The notes under the pieces were generated by a model that did no database searches, was not told the origin of the DNA, and saw nothing but the letters and a program-made list of their open reading frames with translations. A stretch of 64,000 nt of DNA from Phycisphaerales bacterium. Its GTDB lineage: Bacteria; Planctomycetota; Phycisphaerae; UBA1845; Fen-1342. The position numbers and the translations under genes were made by a program. The stretch covers positions 620,001 through 684,000 of the forward strand of contig JADJWG010000002.1 of NCBI GenBank assembly GCA_016716475.1, read 5' to 3'. Shown here piece by piece: positions 28,170 to 36,626 of this stretch. How positions within the stretch are numbered: the first letter of the stretch is position 1; each line of letters opens with the position of its first letter.

Positions 28170-29121
28170 GCCGTTGTTGGTGCCCAAACCCTGGGGGGGG
28201 CGGCGCCTGAACACCTGCCTTGGAAAAGCGCTACCCCCGGGCGAGTTGATCGGCGAATCCTGGGAGGCCGCGAGTCTTCCGGAAGGTGAGTCACACGTTC
28301 GTAGCGGGCCTCTCAAGGGGGTTACGTTGCAGGAGTTGGTGACGCGCTGGGGGACCGGGTTGCTCGGAGCCGCACCGCCCGCCGCCGGCCGCTTTCCGTT
28401 GCTCATCAAGTTCCTCGATGCGCGCGAAAACCTGAGCGTGCAAGTGCATCCGAAGCCGGCGCCGGACGGGGCCTGGCGGCCGGGCATCAAGCACGAGGCA
28501 TGGTACGTGGTGCAGGCGGACCCGGGCGCGAAGCTCTACGTGGGGTTGCGCGACGGTGTCGGCCCGGAGGAACTGCGCCGCGCCGCGAACACACCACAGA
28601 TGGAGGAAATACTACGGGTGTGGGAGGTAGCGGCCGGGGATTGCTTTTACCTGCCAAGCGGCACGCTGCACGCGCTCGGCGCGGGATTGCTGGTGGCCGA
28701 GGTGCAGACGCCCTCGGATGTCACTTTCCGCGCGTATGACTGGGGCCGGGTCGGCCGCGCGCTGCACATCGATCAGACGCTCGCGCATACGCGGTACGAT
28801 GTTTCGGAAGCCCTGGTGCGACCGTCGCCGTGCATCGTGTCGGGGGTGACGGGGCGCGGTGAGCGCATGGCGGCTTGTCCGGCGTTCAATCTGGACAGGT
28901 ACCGCAGCACCGCAGGCGCTGGCGGCATGCTGCTAACTGGGCACATGGAAGTGTGGATGGTACTGGAAGGAACCGGGCGAATGCGTGGCCCGTGGGACGC
29001 CGAGTTGGTGTTTCAGCCCGGGGATACGGTGCTGATACCGGCGGACTGTCACGGTGGTGAAGTGATCTTGACAGCGGACACCCTCTGGCTGCGCGCGACC
29101 GCGGGGGCGGAACGGGACTGA
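28138..29121 (+). CDS. manA: Mannose-6-phosphate isomerase, class I
   Basis: Interconverts mannose-6-phosphate and fructose-6-phosphate in the cytoplasm, feeding GDP-mannose or mannose catabolism. It is the short cupin form (327 residues). Zinc-site residues are visible: 'LSVQVHP' (Gln102, His104), Glu120 in 'KHEAWY' and His178 in 'PSGTLHALG'. The substrate segment 'SDVTFRAYDWGR' is also there. GAGG lies nine bases before the ATG. It overlaps the 3' end of the ComEA-like gene and ends 20 bases from a convergent dehydrogenase gene. Confidence 0.93.
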   Translation: MPIRPQPVIFEPLLVPKPWGGRRLNTCLGKALPPGELIGESWEAASLPEGESHVRSGPLKGVTLQELVTRWGTGLLGAAPPAAGRFPLLIKFLDARENLSVQVHPKPAPDGAWRPGIKHEAWYVVQADPGAKLYVGLRDGVGPEELRRAANTPQMEEILRVWEVAAGDCFYLPSGTLHALGAGLLVAEVQTPSDVTFRAYDWGRVGRALHIDQTLAHTRYDVSEALVRPSPCIVSGVTGRGERMAACPAFNLDRYRSTAGAGGMLLTGHMEVWMVLEGTGRMRGPWDAELVFQPGDTVLIPADCHGGEVILTADTLWLRATAGAERD

Positions 29122-29141
29122 GCACCAGAGGCACTGCCGCG

Positions 29142-30155
29142 TTATCCGTGGAAGTGCTGCGACGCGCGTACTTCGTTCTCGGCAACGATGTTCCCCTCTT
29201 CGAATTGTGTCAGGTTCTCCATCGTCGTTTCGGCGATGCGGCTCAGGGCCTCCTCCGTGAAGAACGCCTGGTGGCTCGTAATCAACACGTTCGGAAACGT
29301 CAGCAGCCGGGCGAAGACATCATCCTGAATCACCGTGTCGGACAGGTTGCGGAAGAACAGGTTCGTTTCCTCTTCATACACATCCAGCCCTAACAGACCC
29401 ACCTTGCCGGATTTCAGCGCCGCGATGACCGCCCGCGTATCGAGCAGTTCGCCGCGGCTCGTATTCAGCAGTACCACGCCGCGTTTCATGCGCCCCAGCG
29501 CTTCCGCGTCGATCAGGTGCCGCGTGTCGGGCGTCAGCGGCAGGTGCAGCGAGAGGATATCCGCCTGCGCAAAGAGGTCATCCAGCGGAACGTATCGACC
29601 CCCCGCGGCTGTGAAGGCCGCGCCCGGATGCGGGTCGTACCCCAGCAGCGTGCAGCCGAATCCGACCAGGATGCGGCCGACGCCCAGGCCGATCTTGCCC
29701 GTCCCGATGATGCCGACCGTCTTGCCGGCCAGCTCGAAACCCAGCAGACCGTCCAGGGCGAAGTTGCCCTCGCGCACCCGCAGGTACGCCCGGTGAATTT
29801 TCCGGTTCAGCGCCAGCAGCAGGGCCACCGTGTGTTCCGCTACCGCCGCCGGTGAGTAGGCCGGCACCCGCAGCACCGTCATGCCGAGCTGCTCGGCCGC
29901 CTCGACATCCACATTGTTGAAACCGGCGCAGCGTAGAGCGATCAGCCGGGTCTTCTGCCGCTGCAATTCCAGCATCACACCCGCACTGAAATCGTCGTGT
30001 ACGAAGCCACACACGGCCGGAAACCCGGCGGCGAGCCGCGCGGTATTTCGCCGCAGGGCGGGCTCGAAGTAGATGAGCTCGTGGCCGTGGCGGGCGTTGG
30101 CGGCGTCGAGAAAAGAACGCTCGTAGCCGGTCGCACTGAAAATCGCGACACGCAT
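29142..30155 (-). CDS. D-2-hydroxyacid dehydrogenase (D-lactate dehydrogenase-like)
   Basis: 337 residues with the NAD-binding motif 'VGIIGTGKIGLGVG' (147-160) and the catalytic set of the family: Arg234 in 'LLNTSRGELLD', Glu in 'LDVYEEE' (261-263) and His295 in 'ITSHQAFFTEEAL'. The 'DVYEEETNLFFRN' segment and the overall length are typical of fermentative D-lactate dehydrogenase (LdhA) and close relatives, so NADH-dependent reduction of pyruvate to D-lactate is the likeliest reaction. Other 2-keto acids remain possible. The ATG at 30155 has GAGG eight bases upstream. Confidence 0.92.
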   Translation of the reverse strand: MRVAIFSATGYERSFLDAANARHGHELIYFEPALRRNTARLAAGFPAVCGFVHDDFSAGVMLELQRQKTRLIALRCAGFNNVDVEAAEQLGMTVLRVPAYSPAAVAEHTVALLLALNRKIHRAYLRVREGNFALDGLLGFELAGKTVGIIGTGKIGLGVGRILVGFGCTLLGYDPHPGAAFTAAGGRYVPLDDLFAQADILSLHLPLTPDTRHLIDAEALGRMKRGVVLLNTSRGELLDTRAVIAALKSGKVGLLGLDVYEEETNLFFRNLSDTVIQDDVFARLLTFPNVLITSHQAFFTEEALSRIAETTMENLTQFEEGNIVAENEVRASQHFHG

Positions 30156-30401
30156 GGGCTGGCCTCACGTGGGCTAAGCGGTGTGGCGACGCGCGGGTAC
30201 GCGCCCGGGTTGCCATGCCATCCGTTCGCACAGTCTAACCAGCGAACAGCCGATTTCACGCCCGTCGGCGATTATAGACGCGCCCGGCGCTCGGCTGGCT
30301 GGGAGGCAAGCTACTGGGCGGGTAGAATGCCGGGTCGTAAGGATTGCGGCGGTTGCGTGGCGGGTGCTGCGCGGGTTTCGCGGCCTTGGAGGAGCAAGGT
30401 G

Positions 30402-30689
30402 ATGCACAGGCGCATGTGGAAACAGGGGTGGTGGGTGTGTCTTGGGGTCGGGCTGGGTTGGACCCTGGCGGGGTGCGGGTTGCCGATCGCGCAGGAAGAC
30501 GATTTCCGTGACCTCAGCGGTCCGGCTAGGGCGGCGATCGTGGCGCTGCATCCGCTGGGTACCATCGATGATGTGGACTACGACAATGATACCCGGACCT
30601 ATGAGGTCGAGGTCGATTACCGTGATGGTACTGAGTACCGCGTGATCGTCACGCGCACGGGCATCGTCCTGCGGAACCAGCGGAAGTAG
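30402..30689 (+). CDS. Small lipoprotein with PepSY-like domain
   Basis: 95 residues. The signal peptide ends in a lipobox (TLAGC, Cys25). The mature part contains 'LGTIDDVDYDNDTRTYEVEV' followed by a strand-turn-strand and 'GIVLRNQ', which resembles the PepSY fold found in protease inhibitors and metal-binding envelope proteins. GGAGGAG lies seven bases before the ATG. It stands alone between the divergent dehydrogenase gene and the GNAT gene. Confidence 0.78.
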   Translation: MHRRMWKQGWWVCLGVGLGWTLAGCGLPIAQEDDFRDLSGPARAAIVALHPLGTIDDVDYDNDTRTYEVEVDYRDGTEYRVIVTRTGIVLRNQRK

Positions 30690-30764
30690 GCACCGGAGGC
30701 CCTTTCGCGGTGGGGTGGAGAACGGTACGCTTCGCGGGCTTCCGCAGCCAGCCGAGGTATCCGC

Positions 30765-31247
30765 ATGTCCTTTCTCTCCGTTCGTGCCGTTGCGCCCGAC
30801 GATCAACCCTGGGTGCGTCGACTGCTCGTTGCGCGGTGGCGGGCCACCCGGATGGTCTCCGCGGGCCGCGTGCATCAGGCGGATGAACTGCCCGCCTTCG
30901 GTGCGTTTCGCGACAGCGAGCCGATTGGGCTTGCCACGTATCACATCGAGGGAGCGGCGGTGGAGATCATCACGCTCGACAGTCTTGCGGGTGGGCAGGG
31001 GGTAGGTTCGGCTCTGCTAGATGCGGTCGTGACGGCGGCGCGCGCCGCCGGCTGCCGGCGCGTCTGGTTGAACACGACCAACGACAATCTTCCAGCGCTG
31101 CGGTTCTACCAGAAACGCGGTTTCGTGCTTGCACAATTCCACCGTGACTCGGTGACGCGCGCCCGCGCGCTCAAGCCGGAAATCCCGGCGCGCGGGTACG
31201 AGGGCATCCCGCTCCGCGATGAAATCGAACTGGAACTGACGCTCTAA
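30765..31247 (+). CDS. GNAT-family N-acetyltransferase
   Basis: 160 residues. The acetyl-CoA-binding motif A is clear ('LAGGQGVGSALLDAVVTAAR'), with motif B in 'RRVWLNTTNDNLPALRFYQKRGF'. The acceptor is unknown; the family includes enzymes acting on small molecules and on protein N-termini. CGAGG sits seven bases before the ATG. It is convergent with the M6 protease gene, 18 bases away. Confidence 0.9.
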   Translation: MSFLSVRAVAPDDQPWVRRLLVARWRATRMVSAGRVHQADELPAFGAFRDSEPIGLATYHIEGAAVEIITLDSLAGGQGVGSALLDAVVTAARAAGCRRVWLNTTNDNLPALRFYQKRGFVLAQFHRDSVTRARALKPEIPARGYEGIPLRDEIELELTL

Positions 31248-31265
31248 GCGCTGCGGCTGACTCGC

Positions 31266-33761
31266 TCAGGGTACCGAGAGGCACGGCACCGGGTTCGGGG
31301 TTTTGATCGCGGCGATGAAGCCACCGATGTCGCCGAAATCCACGCTGCCGTCGCCATTCATGTCACCGTTGTGGTACAGGCACTGACCGGCGTCCGGATC
31401 GAACACCCACCCGCCGGGGCCGGGGAGCTTCACCGCCTCGATGAAGCGCGCGATGTCCGCGAAGTTCACCACTCCGTCGCAGTTCATATCACCCGGGCAG
31501 AGCTTCGGCGTCTCACATTCGTCGGGAATGCCGTTGTGGTTGAGGTCCAGCGACGTCCCGCTCGCGAGGTCGCACCCGTCGTCCACGTCGTTGCGGTTGC
31601 AGTCGCGTGTCGGCCGCAGACTCTCAGAGGGGATGAGAGTGCGCGGGCGACCGGGCGCCTGCCAGCGCAGTTCCGCAATTGCGCTGCCGGAACTGTCGAA
31701 ATACTCCATCCTGAGTGCGTATTCGCGGTCGCCTGCGAGTTCGATGCCCCCGGTCCATTCGGTCGTGGACTGGTCGACCCACTTGTCGATGAGCAGTTGA
31801 CCGTCGACCCACAAGCGCACGCCATCGTCGGTACGCGTGAGGAACGTGTACACGCCGCTGTTCGGTAGCGTCCGGACGTAGCCGGTCCAGCGGACACTGA
31901 AGCCGTCGCGCGGGAAGCCGGGCAGCGGGGCGTTGCTGCCCCAGTTGAAGGCGATCATCGGATCGCTGCGACCGACCGGTACCCCCGATAAATCCACGCT
32001 GCGATAATACGCCCCTGCCAATCCGGCCGTCGCGGACTCGCAGTCGTCGGCGATGCCGTTGCCATTGCAGTCCTGGCATTCATCAGGGACACCATCCGCA
32101 TTGCAGTCGAGACTGAGGCCCAGCGCGATATCACAGGTATCCGGCCGTCCGTTGTGATTGCAGTCCAGCTCGGGGTTGGCGAGGATCTCGGTGCCATCGG
32201 GAATCCCGTTACCGTTGCAGTCGAGCAGCAGATCGTAGTCGAACGTCATCACGGCGCCGGAAGCACTGATGTTGCTGAGCGCGAGGCCGGAGTCATCGCC
32301 CACCCACCAGCGTGAACCCGGCGTCGTATCGACCGCAAACCGCCTGAAGACTGGCGCGCGGTAGAGGTCTGAAGCGTCGCCCTGGTTGGCTTTGAGCTCA
32401 AGGTCGAAGCGGCCATCGGCTTGTTCGAGGGAAACCTTGTAGTGCTGGTTCGGCAGCATTTGCTCGTGATCGTTGCTGCCGGCTTCGTCAATGTGCCAGA
32501 TCGCCAGTCCTGCACCGGGTAGGCCGATGTCGCGGCCGAGCTTCTGCCGGTTCTCGATGAGGAAGTACTCCAGCGGGTTGAGTGGATGGCGGAAGCGGTA
32601 GACCACATTCCCGGTGTGCGGGACGGGCTGGGCCGTGGCCGGAAGGATCAGGTCGATCACCTGGGCCCACCCCGCCTGCACCTTCATGAACGCGCTGGGG
32701 TGCTGGGGATTCGTGGCCGACGTGCTGGAAGCCATGATGCACCACTTGCCGACGCCGTACGATTCGCCGCCATAGTCGTACAGGTCCGGCCACCCCATCA
32801 GCATGTGGCCGTTCTCATGGCAGAAGGTGGCGAGCCGCAGCTCGTTGCGCATGTCGGTCATCTGGTAGCGTTGTGTCCGAACGCCGTTGGCCTGGAAGCT
32901 GATCGTCCACGCGTGCGGCCAGAGCCCCTGGGACCAGGCGCTGTTGCGCTCACCCGCGTAGAAGCAGTTGAGTGCATCGACGATGCCGTCCCCGTCCGCA
33001 TCGTACTGGCTGAAGTCAAAACCGGTGGCGGCGAGGTGCTCAAGGGCTTCGCGAACCAGTTCGCGGGCGCGTGTGCCGAACGAGATCTCGGGGTCGGTGT
33101 AGTACGATTTCGGGTGAAGCGCGCGGTAGTAAGCCGGCATGACGTAGTTCGTATAGTTCAGTCGCCCGTCCGAAACCTCGGAAAAGTAGTCCCGCACTGA
33201 ACCGTGGTTGCCGTAACCGGTGTATCCCAGCTCGTTGCAGTAATTCGTGACCGTGGCCGGCGCGATCGTGCCCTCATCGTCCACGAAGTCGATCAGCAGC
33301 GTGATTCCGATGACATCACCCTGCGACGGACCGCGGGGGTTGCCGTCGCGATCCGCGGCACCGATCTCCGTGCGCCCCTCCTGCTCAAAGCGCGCTCGTG
33401 CAGCCAGCGCCTGTACTGCCGCGGCCTGCGCGGAAATACGAATCCCTTTGGGTAAGGCGCGGTCGAAGGGTAGAGGGGCATCGGCTCGCAGGCCAGTAGA
33501 CTCAAGGGCGGTGCCGTCCGTGCTCAGCGCGGCGTAGCAGATGACCTGCGTACGCGGGTCGCGTACCAGTGTGTAGCCGTCGAGCGACTCCACCACCGAG
33601 TAGAACTCGTCGCCCCAAATACGTACCGGGAGCGCCGCGCCGTCTGGTTGCCGCAGGGTAAAGATCTCACCGTAGACCGGGTCGGCCTGGGCGATGTGAC
33701 CGGCGGACAGGCATAAGACTGCGGCGACCAGTAGAAGGTGTAGGTGGGCCCTGGGGGGCAT
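31266..33761 (-). CDS. Secreted M6-family metalloprotease with PA14 and dockerin-like repeats
   Basis: About 831 residues. The ATG at 33761 has GGAG eight bases upstream and a signal peptide ('LLLVAAVLCLSAGHIAQA'). The protease domain carries the zinc motif HENGH (HExxH) near residue 310, followed by 'MGWPDLYDYGGESYGVGKWCIM', as in immune inhibitor A-type M6 peptidases. Downstream are four Asp/Asn/Cys repeats ('DCNGNGIPDGTEI', 'DCNHNGRPDTCDI', 'DCNADGVPDEC', 'DCNGNGIADDC'), a PA14-like carbohydrate-binding domain ('GVYTFLTRTDDGVRLWVDG', 'LRMEYFDSSGSA'), two more repeats and two terminal dockerin-like loops ('GDMNCDGVVNFADI', 'GDMNGDGSVDFGDI'). It is probably an extracellular or surface peptidase. 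The tail is close to that of the giant Cys-rich protein. Confidence 0.93.
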   Translation of the reverse strand: MPPRAHLHLLLVAAVLCLSAGHIAQADPVYGEIFTLRQPDGAALPVRIWGDEFYSVVESLDGYTLVRDPRTQVICYAALSTDGTALESTGLRADAPLPFDRALPKGIRISAQAAAVQALAARARFEQEGRTEIGAADRDGNPRGPSQGDVIGITLLIDFVDDEGTIAPATVTNYCNELGYTGYGNHGSVRDYFSEVSDGRLNYTNYVMPAYYRALHPKSYYTDPEISFGTRARELVREALEHLAATGFDFSQYDADGDGIVDALNCFYAGERNSAWSQGLWPHAWTISFQANGVRTQRYQMTDMRNELRLATFCHENGHMLMGWPDLYDYGGESYGVGKWCIMASSTSATNPQHPSAFMKVQAGWAQVIDLILPATAQPVPHTGNVVYRFRHPLNPLEYFLIENRQKLGRDIGLPGAGLAIWHIDEAGSNDHEQMLPNQHYKVSLEQADGRFDLELKANQGDASDLYRAPVFRRFAVDTTPGSRWWVGDDSGLALSNISASGAVMTFDYDLLLDCNGNGIPDGTEILANPELDCNHNGRPDTCDIALGLSLDCNADGVPDECQDCNGNGIADDCESATAGLAGAYYRSVDLSGVPVGRSDPMIAFNWGSNAPLPGFPRDGFSVRWTGYVRTLPNSGVYTFLTRTDDGVRLWVDGQLLIDKWVDQSTTEWTGGIELAGDREYALRMEYFDSSGSAIAELRWQAPGRPRTLIPSESLRPTRDCNRNDVDDGCDLASGTSLDLNHNGIPDECETPKLCPGDMNCDGVVNFADIARFIEAVKLPGPGGWVFDPDAGQCLYHNGDMNGDGSVDFGDIGGFIAAIKTPNPVPCLSVP

Positions 33762-34351
33762 CGTCGGGATCTCCTTGGCCAGTCGTACCCATAATGGCTG
33801 GCGGCACACGTGCTTCCAAAGCTTCCGTCGCCGCCTCGCGGGGCCGCCTATTCATCGTACAACACGATGGCACCAAGGCGAACGCCTTCTCAGGTTTCAC
33901 ACCCAGGTTTCCGGGAGTCACGGCGGAGGAGGTCGTTGTGGATTTCACCATTCACCGCCGGGCATGGACCTTCACAAGAAACGTGCAGCAGTCCAGTCAC
34001 GGACCGTGTGAACGGCCTGTCAATCAGGTTTTCGGCTCAAAAGTACGCTCCCAGGCAAGGATCACGCCCAAGCCGACCTTGGTTGGGTCAGGGGTGAGGA
34101 AGGCAAGTCCCCGCGAGGTCATCAGCAGTTTGGTGGGCGTAAATCCCCCCGCCGACTTGGTGCGGCTAATAACGGTCTTACTGGAGAGTATCCACGCTCA
34201 GGCATTCGACGTGTTCGCGGATGGTCGGATTCTGAGCGTCCCGGTGCCCGCTTGGCGCCGGACGGTGGTTGCGGCATAATCAACGGTCTTCGCATAGGAC
34301 CCGTGCGGTACCGGAGGTCCCGGCCGCCGGCTGGCAAAGGATAGGTGACGT
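33762..34351. other. Intergenic region upstream of rpmH
   Basis: An open frame at 33794-34279 has no recognisable family and overlaps the likely rpmH promoter, so I do not call it a gene. The only supported element is the promoter at 34252-34280. Confidence 0.55.
34252..34280 (+). promoter_or_regulatory. Putative rpmH promoter
   Basis: TTGGCG (34252-34257), a 17-base spacer and CATAAT (34275-34280), placing transcription start near 34287 and giving a leader of about 65 bases before the rpmH ATG. Match by eye to the general consensus. Confidence 0.55.
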
Positions 34352-34486
34352 ATGCATTACCCCCATCGCATCAGCAAGATCAAGCGGAAGCGCAAGTGCG
34401 GCTTCCGGGCCCGGATGCGTACCCACAACGGTCGTAAATTGATCAACCGCAAGCGTCGGGCCGGCCGGCAGGTCAGCGTGGCGTAG
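34352..34486 (+). CDS. rpmH: Ribosomal protein bL34
   Basis: 44 residues. The family core is unmistakable: 'KIKRKRKCGFRARM' followed by 'THNGRKLINRKRRAGR', with the usual high Lys/Arg content. bL34 is part of the large ribosomal subunit. The N-terminus (MHYPHRIS) differs from the common MKRTYQPS form but keeps the same spacing to the core. In most bacteria rpmH stands between dnaA and rnpA; here neither is adjacent, and a convergent acyltransferase gene follows after 7 bases. An AGG-containing site lies before the ATG and a promoter candidate about 70 bases upstream. Confidence 0.95.
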   Translation: MHYPHRISKIKRKRKCGFRARMRTHNGRKLINRKRRAGRQVSVA

Positions 34487-34493
34487 GTCGTGC

Positions 34494-35237
34494 TTAGTCG
34501 CCAGTGAATGTGTGGAGCGGGCTTGCGTCTGCCGGCGCACCGGCAGATCCGCATGGCGGTTCGAGGCGGCTCATATAAGGGGGGCGGGGTTCGGGTACGA
34601 AACGCGAAGTCGTATGAGCCACGGCCGGTACGCCGCCGACGGTTGCGTGCGGGGGGACATCCCGAATGACAACCGCGCCGGGCAGAACCCTGGACCAGTT
34701 ACCGACCGAACGGCCGGGGATCACACAGGCACCAACCCCCAGCGTTACGTAGTCGTCAATGTGTACGCCCCCGGCGAGTCGTACGGCGGGTTCGAGGAAT
34801 ACACCACGTCCTATAACGTTGTCGTGCTCAGCGATCGATCCGGCAGATAAAACCGTATGAGGACCGATGTGCGCGTGAACGCAGACGTTGACCCGAGCAC
34901 CGACGATGACATGCTCGGCAACCCGGGACGAGAGTGCAAAACTCGCCAACGGATGAATGGCAGATACGAGTCTCATGCCACAAGCGGCCAGGGCCTCTGC
35001 GATGGCGACTCGGGCAACGTTGTCACCGATGGCAACGATGGCATTGTGTACGCCACGCCGCAGGAATTGCGCCACGGCCGCAAGATCCCCGACGATGGGC
35101 AGTCCAGCGGCTTCCGTACCATGTTTCCGAACGTCGGAATCCAGAAATGCAACCGGACGATACCGCCCCGCGTGTTCGAGTATGTCGACCACGACCGAGC
35201 CGAGTCCCCCTGCGCCATAGATGACGACGTCTTCCAT
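34494..35237 (-). CDS. NeuD/PglD-type sugar O-acyltransferase with left-handed beta-helix
   Basis: About 247 residues. A small Rossmann-like N-terminal domain ('DVVIYGAGGLGSVVVDIL', 'RPVAFLDSD', 'NAIVAIGDN') precedes hexapeptide repeats of a left-handed beta-helix ('VIVGARVNVCVHAHIGPHTV', 'DNVIGRGVFLEPAVRLAGGV', 'DYVTLGVGACVIPGRSVGN', 'VLPGAVVIRDVPPHATVGGV'). This order is that of acetyltransferases acting on UDP-sugars or sialic-acid-like sugars, using acetyl-CoA. The frame is open to 35462, but the domain begins exactly at the ATG at 35237. The acceptor sugar is unknown; the sugar transferase at the left edge is 34 kb away. The C-terminal 25 residues are unusual and Pro-rich. Confidence 0.87.
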   Translation of the reverse strand: MEDVVIYGAGGLGSVVVDILEHAGRYRPVAFLDSDVRKHGTEAAGLPIVGDLAAVAQFLRRGVHNAIVAIGDNVARVAIAEALAACGMRLVSAIHPLASFALSSRVAEHVIVGARVNVCVHAHIGPHTVLSAGSIAEHDNVIGRGVFLEPAVRLAGGVHIDDYVTLGVGACVIPGRSVGNWSRVLPGAVVIRDVPPHATVGGVPAVAHTTSRFVPEPRPPYMSRLEPPCGSAGAPADASPLHTFTGD

Positions 35238-35449
35238 GTCGACTACGCTATTGCCTGGAGGTTGTCTGCCGCGAACCGGCCTGCACTGGTAAGGCGTCCG
35301 CCACGGCGCACCGCGGGTTCTATCGGTCAGATCGACGATGGTTCTGCGAGTGGGTCGCTTGGGTGTGGCCATCGTGTGCGGAATGACCTTGGCAGCGGAA
35401 CGGTGATGAGCCGGTACGGCAGCACATGAGCCCAGTGGAGCGTCTGAAG

Positions 35450-36001
35450 ATGAAGCGACCAATACATTGGATCGGGGTAGGGGTTGCGAGTTTGTTAATC
35501 GTCGTATGGGCGGTAGGGGCCCAGGAGACCGTCAATCCACCACCGAAGATCGAGCCGCCAACGTCGACCACGCAGCCAGCACCTGCCGACGCCCCGGGCA
35601 ACCAGCGCCCGGCACAGGCGGAGATGATCCGTCGTCTGCTGGACCGTGATCGAAGGCCACCGGCGATCTCCCCCGAGGGTGGTGTGGCGTCGGATGCCCC
35701 CGCGGTTGATCCGGATGGGAATCCGCTCTTGCCCGATGGGGCGATGGTCTTTGAGCGGAGTGGACGGCTGGTGCGGGAAGGGGAGCGCTCGCGGTTTGTG
35801 TTCCAGTTGCAGCCGTCGGACCCGAAGCTGCGTTCGATGGAGATCCTTCCAAATCAATTGCGAGAAGCGATGGAACGTGAGGCCGCCGCAGGATTTACGG
35901 AATTTATCGTATCGGCCGAGGTGACCCGGTACGACGGGCGGAACTTCCTGCTGCTCAAGAAAATCCTCCGGCGGGTGAGTCATGGCAATCTGGGTCCATG
36001 A
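35450..36001 (+). CDS. Hypothetical membrane-anchored protein with Pro-rich linker
   Basis: About 183 residues: an N-terminal hydrophobic segment (about 5-22), a Pro/Thr-rich linker, then a compact domain in the second half ('GAMVFERSGRLVREGERSRF', 'SMEILPNQLREAMEREAAAG', 'EFIVSAEVTRYDGRNFLLLK'). The last part looks like an OB-like or small beta domain of the type seen in planctomycete envelope proteins, but I cannot name the family. The ATG at 35450 has GGAG nine bases upstream; an ATG at 35426 would add eight residues. Divergent from the acyltransferase gene. Confidence 0.65.
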   Translation: MKRPIHWIGVGVASLLIVVWAVGAQETVNPPPKIEPPTSTTQPAPADAPGNQRPAQAEMIRRLLDRDRRPPAISPEGGVASDAPAVDPDGNPLLPDGAMVFERSGRLVREGERSRFVFQLQPSDPKLRSMEILPNQLREAMEREAAAGFTEFIVSAEVTRYDGRNFLLLKKILRRVSHGNLGP

Positions 36002-36626
36002 CACTTAGAGGATACGCTAATGCATTCGCGGGATAAAAATGTAAAAATAGGCAGGTGTAAAGCAGGATTGAAAAAAGATGTGATACAACATCATCTCGTG
36101 TTATGAAGCGATAGATTACCGATTTGTAGCGGTCCAACAAACACGAACAACCCATATTTCCTTGGTGACGCCCCAATCATGTGAAAATTGGTAAGCATCA
36201 CCACTTCCTCCCATAAGAATTCGTGTTAATCTGCACCTGTCGTCGTAGGCGTTTCGGACGTAACGACGGGTGGCAGGTGTAAGGCACCCCGTCGAGCAGC
36301 CCTGAGTGGATCCCGGTCGGCGACGCTGCTCAAGGATGGGCTGTGAACGACCGACGCGCGTCGGCAAAGCACGGAAGCCATGCCGACGCCTCTTCGTACC
36401 ACGCAACGGAGAAACTGCGGACCCGAAGCCAAGCATTAAAAACCCTGGGTGACACTCGAATCTGACGTCTCCAGGCCATCAACAGGATTGCTCGTAATCG
36501 TTCGTCCGCGTTTGATGGCCCCTCGCTCGAAACCCAACCCCCCTCCCCTGTAGGCGTCAATTCCGTGTCACCCATTTTCTTTTTCCCCTTCGAGTACTGG
36601 TGGCGCGACTGGTACTGCTCACACGC
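36002..36626. other. AT-richer intergenic region with palindromic repeats
   Basis: No convincing gene. The left third (36002-36230) is markedly AT-richer than the rest of the window. An imperfect hairpin spans 36234-36279 (CACCTG/CAGGTG outer arms, CGTCGT/ACGACG inner arms). The right part is the MITE-like element at 36447-36573. This looks like a site of past insertions. Confidence 0.6.
36447..36573. mobile_element. MITE-like element with nested inverted repeats
   Basis: The ends are perfect 9-bp inverted repeats, GGGTGACAC (36447-36455) and GTGTCACCC (36565-36573). Similarity extends inward: the left reads GGGTGACACTCGAATCTGAC and the right, reverse-complemented, GGGTGACACGGAATTGACG. A second perfect inverted pair lies inside, GGCCATCAA (36474-36482) and TTGATGGCC (36512-36520). 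The 127-bp length, terminal repeats and lack of coding capacity suggest a non-autonomous element or a solo remnant of an insertion sequence. Target duplications are not obvious. Confidence 0.55.

Noticed and set aside
33794..34279. A 161-codon frame upstream of rpmH
   Set aside because: No recognisable domain; its end overlaps the probable rpmH promoter, and it lacks a convincing start.
33762..34351. Possible replication origin near rpmH
   Set aside because: Only two DnaA-box-like sequences with two mismatches each (about 33937 and 34189) and no cluster or AT-rich unwinding element.
36116..36575. Two minus-strand frames in the AT-richer gap
   Set aside because: They run through the MITE-like element and show no conserved family; more likely chance frames.
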